Shown one piece after another: positions 1-6,658 of a stretch of 11,785 bases of DNA. Below the pieces are notes generated by a model. The model ran no database searches. It was given only the letters and a program-made list of their open reading frames with translations, and had not been told where the DNA came from. The stretch comes from Acanthamoeba lenticulata. Taxonomy: Eukaryota; Discosea; Longamoebia; Acanthamoebidae. A program made the position numbers and the translations under genes. The stretch spans positions 1 through 11,785 of the forward strand of contig NAVB01001536.1 in the NCBI GenBank assembly GCA_002179805.1, written 5' to 3'. Position 1 is the first letter of the stretch. Each line of letters begins with the position of its first letter.

Positions 1-1128
1 CGGCTGCTGCGCCGCCTGGGCTTCTCGCAAGCCATGCAGGCCGGCCGCGTCTCGAGCCTGTCCGGCGGGTGGCGCACGCGGCTCGAGCTCGCCCGGGCGC
101 TGCTGGCCAAGCCCGACGTGCTCCTGCTCGACGAGCCCACCAACCACCTCGACCTGCACGCCGTGTTCCAGCTGGCGAGCATCCTCCGCGCCAACAAGAC
201 GCGGACGTGCGTCGTCGTCTCGCACGACGCGGCCTTTCTGGACCTGGTGGCCACCGACATCCTCAGCATCCACGGTGGCCAGCTGCAGTCCATGTCGGGC
301 AATTACGCGGCGTTTGAGGAGAAGGCCGCCGAGTACCGCCGCTTCCACGAGCACATCTACGACAACCGCCAGCGCGAGGAGGCCCGGCAGCAGGCCAGCG
401 CCAGCCAGCAGCGCACGACCGCGCGGCGGGCGGGCAACGACAAGGCCCTCAAGCAGGCCGCCAGCCGCGAGCGCAAGGCCCAGGAGCGCGTCGGGCTCTA
501 CCGCGAGGACGGCAAGAAGTTCAAGCTCTACTCGATCAAGAAGCTCGACGCGCGCTGCGTGCGCCTGCCTTCGCGCGCCGCCGCCCTCCAGAAGCAGCGC
601 ACGACCAAGATCAGCCTGCCCAAGCCCCACCTGCTCGACAAGCGCACGGGCGGCGGCCAGCCCCTGCTCGAGCTGCGCGGCGCAAGCTTGCGCTATCCGG
701 GCGGCGCCACCACGGCGCCGCTGCTGACGCGCCTCGACGCGCAGGTGTGGGCGGGCGACCGCATCGCGCTGGTCGGCGCCAACGGGGCGGGCAAGTCCAC
801 GCTCCTGCGCGCGCTGGCGGGCGACCCGCGCCCGGCGGTCGTGAGCGGCGGAGAGGTACGACGCAGCGGCCGTGTGGCCGTGGTCGACCAGAATCAGCTG
901 GCCCTGCTCGAGGGCCACCTGGACGAGTCGAGCGTGGCCTTCCTGCTGGGCCGCCACGCGAGCTCGTCGCTGCTGGTCGGTGGCGACGCCGACGCGCGCA
1001 AGCACTTGGGCCTGTTTGGCCTCGGAGGCGACCTCGCGCTGCTGCCCATCGGCGCGCTGAGCGGCGGGCTGCGCGTGCGGCTGGTGCTGGCCGACGTCTT
1101 TGCCGACGACGTGCCGCTCGACGTGCTC

Positions 1129-1159
<31 letters not shown>

Positions 1160-1464
1160 GCGAGACCATCGCGGCCCTGGCGGCGGCCCTGTCCACCTTC
1201 CCCGGGGCCGTGCTGGCCGTGAGCCACAACTGCGCCTTCCTGCTCGAGGTGTGCCGCGACCTGTGGATCTGCGAGGACGGCTCCCTGCGCGTCGAGAAGC
1301 AGACCGAGACGGGCCCGCGCTTCGTGGACCACTTCCGAGCCTACGCCGAGGGCATCGTGCCCAAGACCGAGAAGGAGGCCCTCCAGGACATGCTCCGCAT
1401 CCGGGCCGCCCGGACGGCCATCGTCGTCCAGCAGTCCGGCGCCACGACCAGCTTGCTCGTGTGA
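1..1464 (+). CDS. ABC-F family (GCN20/ABCF-type) ATPase, 3' part, truncated at window start
   Basis: Soluble twin-cassette ATPase of the ABC-F class, which lacks membrane segments and acts on ribosomes or translation factors. The frame is open from base 1 to the TGA at 1462-1464 (487 residues here), so the true start lies upstream and the ATG at 34 is internal. Seen, numbering from base 1: end of the first cassette with signature LSGGW (20-24), Walker B LLLDEPTNHLD (41-51) and H-loop SHD (74-76); then a charged Arg/Lys/Gln/Ala-rich linker (about 100-185); then a second cassette with Walker A GANGAGKST (259-267), signature LSGGL (353-357), Walker B LLLDEPTNHLD and H-loop SHN (about 407). The first Walker A lies outside the window. 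The second signature reads LSGGLRVRL, where LSGGQ/E is more usual. No intron is needed in this stretch. It converges with the V-ATPase accessory-like gene. ABCF1, 2 and 3 cannot be told apart from this fragment. Confidence 0.92.
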
Positions 1465-1789
1465 ACACGACACAACAACCCTTCATCAAGTTGATGATGA
1501 TGTTGATGAGGCAAAGACATGAACCACAAACACTCACTGCTCTGAATCGTGGGGACGGCACACCAAGTGGTCTCTGTTGGCGGTTTAGAATAACACAAAA
1601 GAAAAACAAACAACACACAAGCGGCAGCACATGGCCGGCCGTCCCTCGTTTGACCCTCCTCGGCCGCCACCGATAATGCGTTGAAGATGATAAATAATTG
1701 GCACGTCCCCGGAACCAGAAGAAGACGATGAAGGGCGTAGTAGATGTACGAGAAGAGATAGAGAGGTGACGATGTGGTGTAGTTGTTGT
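1465..1789. other. Convergent intergenic region (two 3' flanks)
   Basis: 325 bp between the stop of the ABC-F gene (+) and the stop of the Ac45-like gene (-). It holds the 3' flanks of both and I see no gene in it. It is clearly richer in A and T than the flanking coding DNA, with an A-rich run at about 1588-1620 and an AT-rich patch at about 1687-1700 that could serve 3'-end formation. A small inverted repeat, TCATCAA-G-TTGATGA, lies at 1483-1497, 19 bp after the ABC-F stop. No canonical AATAAA is clear on either strand. Confidence 0.6.
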
Positions 1790-3038
1790 TTAGTTGCTGG
1801 CACCGGTGCGGACCTTGGAGACCTTCTCCCACCTTGTCGGGGTCTGGAGCTCAAACATGCAGCCGATGGCGATGGCGAGCAGGACCAGGAGCGTCACAGA
1901 GATCACAATGCCGGACCACACGTCAGCGGGCCAGTACTCGTTGCCGTAGGTGTGCTCCACCACGAGGTCAGCGTCCATCGCGCCGAGGGCGATCATCCGG
2001 GCCTGCAAGGAGACGACGTTAGTCTGGGCCGTATGGCATTAACAAGCCATGGCCATGCACGCACCGACTTCTCAGCGGCGCGGAAAGTGGCGTCGGCGGT
2101 GTAGCCCATGACGTAGCTGCTGCCGGAGAGGCGCTGCTGGATCGCCGAGATGAGGGAAACTAGAGTAGGGCGACAAGAAGAAAGTGAGCATAGATGCCTT
2201 TAGCCGACGACTAGTAGACAAGAGACAGTAAAGGAGGAGCACATACCATCACCGCTGACAAGCTGGACGACGACGACCTCGGTCTTGCCGTTGGAGAGCA
2301 TGGCGGGGTGGTTCTCGAAGTAGCTCTAAAGAAATAGGATATTAATATCTACTACGAAACGATGCATCGGATTGAGTTGCATCTTCGTACCACGACGGCC
2401 TCATCGGACGAGAGACTCGAGAGGGTGATGGCCTCACTGACCTTGGTGGCGATGGCATCGCTAACGGGCGTGCTGGGGTAGGCATACGGAAGAACAAGCG
2501 ACGAGGCAGCAGAATCGAGGAAGGGCTACAAATACCAATAAAATTAGAAGTTGATGCAACAAATATAAACGCCATGGGGGCTGAGCACAAACCTTAAGGA
2601 AAGAGTAGGCCTCGCGAGAGGGCTGAGCCTCCTCCTCAACAAAAATCACCACAACTTCGGGGCGCTGCGCGGCATTGACGTAACCCGAAAGTGCGCCCTA
2701 GAAAGACAAGATGAGGAAATGGAATTGATACGTGGGGAAATTAAACACTGAGCTTCGTACAGAGGCAGCTCCGGAAATGGAGGAGACGAATTCGCTAATC
2801 TCAGTCTCGGAGACGGTGGTGAAGTACTGCTCCTGCTGAGAGGAGAAATACCTGAAAGAATTGGTCAGCGCTGAAGCAATAGAATGTCATGATTTATGCA
2901 CTGGTGACGCCGCATTGCGGTGAGATACCTTTCTCCCGACCAGAAGACCGCAGGGGCGGGGAAGGGGGGCAGGAGGGCAGCGTGGATATAGACCACAAAG
3001 AAGGCGGCAAGAACAGCAAACGTGATGGCCCTCTTCAT
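1790..3038 (-). CDS. V-type ATPase accessory/assembly subunit-like type I membrane protein (ATP6AP1/Ac45, Voa1, Big1-like)
   Basis: Seven exons on the minus strand: 3038-2929, 2851-2761, 2697-2593, 2525-2391, 2325-2247, 2159-2065 and 2002-1790. They join in phase with GT...AG introns (60-79 nt) into a 275-residue protein. Seen: a signal peptide (1-20, MKRAITF...YIHA); the motif PAVFWSG at 29-35, matching the 'VxVxxWS' opening of the Ac45 luminal domain; a luminal domain with beta-strand-like segments such as VVVIFVEEE and TEVVVVQL; one membrane span at about 234-255, preceded by YWPADVWSG; and a short basic tail with TPTRWEKVSK. The pattern of a Tyr/Trp/Pro-rich pre-membrane segment, one span and a short tail fits ATP6AP1 and yeast Voa1 (about 265 residues), which help assemble the V-ATPase Vo sector in the ER/Golgi. 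The family call is from motif memory, without alignment; an unrelated type I ER protein remains possible. An upstream in-frame ATG at 3113 is less likely because it would bury the signal peptide. Confidence 0.65.
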
Positions 3039-3256
3039 CTTGCTTCTCGTATCAGATTTCTGCCGCCTGTGCTTTCTCTTCCCTCTTGGCGCCGGCACAG
3101 AAGCGGACGACAACTTTTCATCCGGACATGCCCGGATTTATCTTCGCCCCAGAAAAATAGAAGCCTATTTCAGAAAGAAAACATTTGGCAAACGTTTTCT
3201 TGTATTTTGGAGCCTAATTTCTTCGCGGTCACTCGCGTTATCCCCAGCTATCGGTC
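3039..3256. promoter_or_regulatory. Divergent promoter region between Ac45-like gene and HIBADH
   Basis: 218 bp separate the start codons of two divergently transcribed genes, so both promoters must lie here or extend into the genes. I see no clear TATA box. There is an inverted repeat, GAAAAC (3177-3182) and GTTTTC (3194-3199), around an AACGTT core. The stretch 3160-3235 is AT-rich compared with its flanks. The assignment as promoter follows from position only. Confidence 0.5.
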
Positions 3257-4730
3257 ATGCAGCAGTCGCGTCGCCTCACTTCCTTTGCTGTTCTCTCCTC
3301 CGTTCGCAGCAGCGGCATTGGGGAGGCGAGCCGCTTATCTTTCGCTCTTAGATGCTACTCCACCGGCGACAAGAAGGTAAATTGGCAAATTAGCTCACCA
3401 GCGGAATAACCGGAAAAAGTGGTAAATGAAGCACTAACCTCATTCTTTGCGAGCAGCCCGTTGGTTTCATTGGCCTTGGCAACATGGGTGGTTTCATGGC
3501 CCAAAACATCATGAAGGCCGGTTATCCGCTCGTGGTGTTTGATGTGAACAAGACTGCCGTGGAGCGTCTCACGAGCCAGGGCGCCAAGTCTGCCGCGACT
3601 CCACGCGAGGTGGCCAACCAGGTTCACCAGCTGGTCACCATGCTGCCGTCCTCGCCTCATGTCCAGGACGTCTACCTCTCCGAGAACGGCATTCTCAACG
3701 GCGTCAAGGAGGGCTCCGTGCTTATCGACGCCTCTACTATCGAGCCTGCCGTTGCTCGCAGCGTCATTGCCAAGGCCGTGGAGCACAAGGTGACCATGGT
3801 CGACGCTCCCGTGTCTGGCGGTACGCTCTCCAGGCATTCCAACTATGATCAATCAATGACGCAAGGTCTCGCGCCTTCCTCACCATCCCACCTCTTCTCC
3901 TAATGATTAGGTGTGGGCGGCGCCGAGAAGGGCACCCTTACCTTCATGGTCGGAGGTTCGCAGGAAGAGTTTGATCGCGTGAAGCCGCTCCTCTCAGTCA
4001 TGGTTTGTTCAGCCTGGGCCGTTCGCCTGCTTCTGAGTTTTATGATCTTAACGATGTCCGCGTCCCCATCCAGGGCAAGAACATCGTCCTCTGCGGTGGT
4101 GCCGGCAGCGGCCAGGCGGTCAAGATCTGCAACAACCTCGTGCTCGCCATCTCCATGATCGGTACACGGCCTCCCCAGCTTGTGTTACATTTACGTTGAG
4201 CTCAGTCCGGTCTTGCAGGTGTTTCCGAAGGCATGAACCTCGGCGTCAAGCTGGGCCTCGACCCCAAGATCCTTGCCGGTACGCAGCCCACTTCGCTACC
4301 TGCGCCTACTTCAGCCTTGGCCATTCATTCACGCTTTTTGTTGTTGAAAGGCATTTTCAACACGTCGTCTGCGCGCTGCTGGTCGTCGGACACCTACAAC
4401 CCAGTGCCTGGCGTCATGGAGGGCGTCCCCGCCTCGAGGGGCTATTCGGGCGGCTTTGGCGTACGCATTACCATAATCTGGTTAAGCCTTTTGATTGATT
4501 GCTGAAGCTGGACTTGCACGGGCAATGTGTCTGGTGGCACATCTCAGGTGGATCTCATGGCGAAGGACGTGTCGCTTGCCATCAACGCCGCTCACGGCGT
4601 GAAGGCGCCTATCCCGCTCGGCTCGATGGCGCTGCAGGTGTACAACATGATCAGCACGCAGGGAGGCGGCGGCAAGGACTTCTCCTCGGTCTTCGAGTTC
4701 TTCAACAAGGGCTCCGTTCCCAAGCAGTAG
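3257..4730 (+). CDS. HIBADH: 3-hydroxyisobutyrate dehydrogenase, mitochondrial
   Basis: Oxidises 3-hydroxyisobutyrate to methylmalonate semialdehyde with NAD+ in mitochondrial valine breakdown. Seven exons: 3257-3376, 3457-3820, 3911-4002, 4074-4161, 4219-4278, 4351-4460 and 4548-4730. All are GT...AG and join in phase into 338 residues, against about 336 for the animal enzyme. Exon 1 (40 residues) is an Arg/Ser-rich, acid-poor mitochondrial presequence ending RCYST, with Arg placed as in MPP cleavage sites. Exon 2 opens the Rossmann fold with GLGNMG (46-51). The second strand ends in FDVN (68-71), which fits NAD rather than NADP. Substrate motif DAPVSGG spans 156-162 across the first long intron. 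The catalytic Lys lies in [11 protein letters not shown] (203-213, Lys209 and Asn213). [11 protein letters not shown] and KDFSSVFEF complete the C-terminal helical domain. The ATG at 3257 is chosen because it gives the presequence; the next candidate, at 3484, would cut into the dinucleotide fold. Confidence 0.96.
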
Positions 4731-4953
4731 CCAACTACTAGTTGCCCACAAAAATCTTAAAAAAATCCATACGGAAAAAGAGTTTCCTTCTTGCTTCCGG
4801 TTCTTTGGCGCCAAAGATCGAAGTAGAGAACGCAGGCAAACATGATCGAATGCAGGGCCAAGAAGGCCATAAAGCTGCATTGGTACTTACACATCGCCAC
4901 CGAGCAACACCTCACACATAACTTTCACCGCCTGAGCTAATCTGCCCTACACG
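4731..4953 (+). promoter_or_regulatory. HIBADH 3' flank and DMC1 promoter region
   Basis: 223 bp between two genes on the same strand. The first 40 bp are A-rich (runs at about 4748-4767) and probably carry the HIBADH 3' end. The rest should hold the DMC1 promoter, including the E2F-like palindrome at 4802-4817. I recognise no TATA box. Confidence 0.5.
4802..4817. promoter_or_regulatory. Perfect 16-bp palindrome matching E2F/DP binding site
   Basis: The sequence is TCTTTGGCGCCAAAGA, its own reverse complement over all 16 bases. The core TTTGGCGCCAAA contains the E2F/DP consensus TTTSGCGC on both strands. It ends 136 bp before the DMC1 ATG at 4954 and lies 71 bp after the HIBADH stop, so DMC1 is the likely target. 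E2F control of RAD51-family and other S-phase genes is known in animals and plants; its action here is inferred. Confidence 0.6.
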
Positions 4954-6535
4954 ATGTCGCGCTCTGTCCGGAAGCAGTACGCACACCATGTGCCTAGACA
5001 GTTGTGGAATCACAATGACTGACTAGCTGCTACGTTTCAGAAAGGAGCAAGCCGCTGCGGCCGAGAAGGAAGCTGCTGAAGCTGCTGAAGTAGAGGAGGA
5101 AGGAGAAGAGGAAGCTGAAATGGTATCAGGTTTTCAGGAGATCGATAAGTTGCAAGACCTTGGCGTCAACGTAGCCGATATCAAGAAGCTCAAGCTCGGC
5201 GGGTGCCACACGGTCGCTAGCGTTCTCATGAACACCAGAAAGGTACGATCAACTGATGCCTCCTTGCGTCACTGCCGCTCACCTGCTTCTCTCGTTGTGT
5301 CGTGCAGAACCTGCTGGCCATAAAGGGCATTTCAGAGGCCAAAGTAGACAAGATCCTCGAAGCTGCGGGGAAGTTGCACTTTGCAAGCTTCATGACAGGT
5401 TCAGAAATGCTCAACAAGCGAAAGGAGGTCATCAAGGTCACCGTCGGTTGCACCGCCTTCGACCAGCTGCTCGGCGGTGGCATTGAGACCATGTCTATTA
5501 CTGAAGTTTTCGGTACGCACCGATTTTGTTCCCTCGCAAGCGATCGATATTTAGAATGGTCGCGGCTACAGGCGAGTTCAGAACGGGTAAGACGCAGCTT
5601 TGCCACACGCTGTGTGTCACTACTCAGTTGCCGCATAACATGAACGGAGGCAACGGCAAGGTGGCCTACATCGACACCGAAGGGTACGTGTGCGTCAGCA
5701 TTTCTTCCTGAGCGAGAAGCGTCTCATATCAGACACATACAGCACCTTCCGCCCTGAGAGAATCAAGCCGATAGCGGAGCGGTTTGGTCTGGACCCCATG
5801 GCAGCTCTTGATAATATCGGTATGCTTCCGTATAGTCCCTTTTCATCGAGCCTGGAGCTAGTCTTAAGACAGAGGCATCGTTCTGGGATTCTTAGTGTAT
5901 GCTCGCGCCTTTACGCACGAACACCAACAAGAGCTGATTATCCAAATCGCCGCGAAGATGGTAGAGGATCAGTACCGCCTCTTGGTACGTGAGCGTTATC
6001 ACCCTCTCGTCAGCGGTCAAGGCTCATCACACCGCCTCCAGATTGTCGACTCGGTGACGGCACTCTTTCGTGTGGATTACTCTGGCCGTGGAGAATTGGC
6101 TGAGCGCCAGCAGAAGCTGGGTCGGATGATGAGCAAGCTGCAGAAGATAGCGGAGGAGTTCAACGTCGCTGTCTTTATCACCAATCAGGTGACCGCTGAT
6201 CCTGGCGGTGGTGCCATGTTCGTTGCCGGTACGAATACGTCTACAGTGTCCTCGCCCTTGAAGGTGTCTAAAAAGGTGCGACGTCCAGACGCCAAGAAGC
6301 CGATCGGCGGACATGTACTTGCGCATGCATCGACCACCCGCTTGTCCTTGAGGAAAGGGCGTGGCGAACAGCGCATCTGTAAGATCTACGACTCGCCCTG
6401 CTTGCCCGAGGTACAGCCTCCTCCTTGGGGTCTCTCCTAAGCGGCAAAGATCTCTCTTAACCGATGTGCTACGCGGGACAGACCGAGTGTGTCTACCAGA
6501 TCTCGAATGAAGGCATCACCGACGCCAAGGATTAG
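4954..6535 (+). CDS. DMC1: Meiotic recombinase DMC1 (RecA/RAD51 family)
   Basis: Forms a filament on single-stranded DNA and drives strand exchange between homologues at meiotic double-strand breaks. Nine exons: 4954-4976, 5041-5242, 5308-5512, 5572-5683, 5743-5819, 5896-5984, 6042-6228, 6289-6410 and 6482-6535. All are GT...AG and in phase, giving 356 residues. Order: a charged Ala/Glu-rich extension (1-35); a helix-hairpin-helix N-domain with NVADIKKLK and [11 protein letters not shown]; Walker [10 protein letters not shown] (144-152); TEGTFRPER; Walker B LLIVDS (235-240); then loop and ATP-cap motifs to the C-terminal [25 protein letters not shown] and [12 protein letters not shown] are DMC1-type; RAD51 has SARQMHLA and VVAQVDG at the equivalent places. 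The conserved DPKKP of the family reads DAKKP here, right at the exon 7/8 junction. The seven-codon first exon is the least certain part; the ATG at 5120 is a shorter alternative start. It converges on the Frizzled-like gene. Confidence 0.94.
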
Positions 6536-6658
6536 GCATCCTCTTCATTACGACGTCATGCGCTGGTGTCTTTTGATGTGCTCGCCCTCTGTTCAACCAC
6601 ATTTATACATACACACACACGGTAATAACAATACAAGAAGGCGCCCAGAACCTCCGTC
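6536..6658. other. Short convergent intergenic region
   Basis: Only 123 bp separate the stop of DMC1 (+) from the stop of the Frizzled-like gene (-), so their 3' untranslated regions probably overlap or abut. It contains an (AC)n-like stretch at about 6608-6620. I see no gene in it. Confidence 0.6.

Noticed and set aside
611..1630. 339-residue open frame on the minus strand opposite the ABC-F gene
   Set aside because: It is a GC-driven shadow: Arg/Pro/Gly/Ala-rich, with no recognisable domain, opposite a frame with full ABC motifs.
5123..5137. 15-nt GT...AG candidate intron in DMC1 exon 2 (GTATCAGGTTTTCAG)
   Set aside because: Far too short for splicing, and reading through keeps the frame and gives the expected [11 protein letters not shown] segment.
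3257..6535. Frameshifted pseudogenes: HIBADH and DMC1 appear broken into several frames
   Set aside because: Each break is flanked by GT and AG, phases match, and the joined proteins match the families over their length, so these are intact intron-containing genes.
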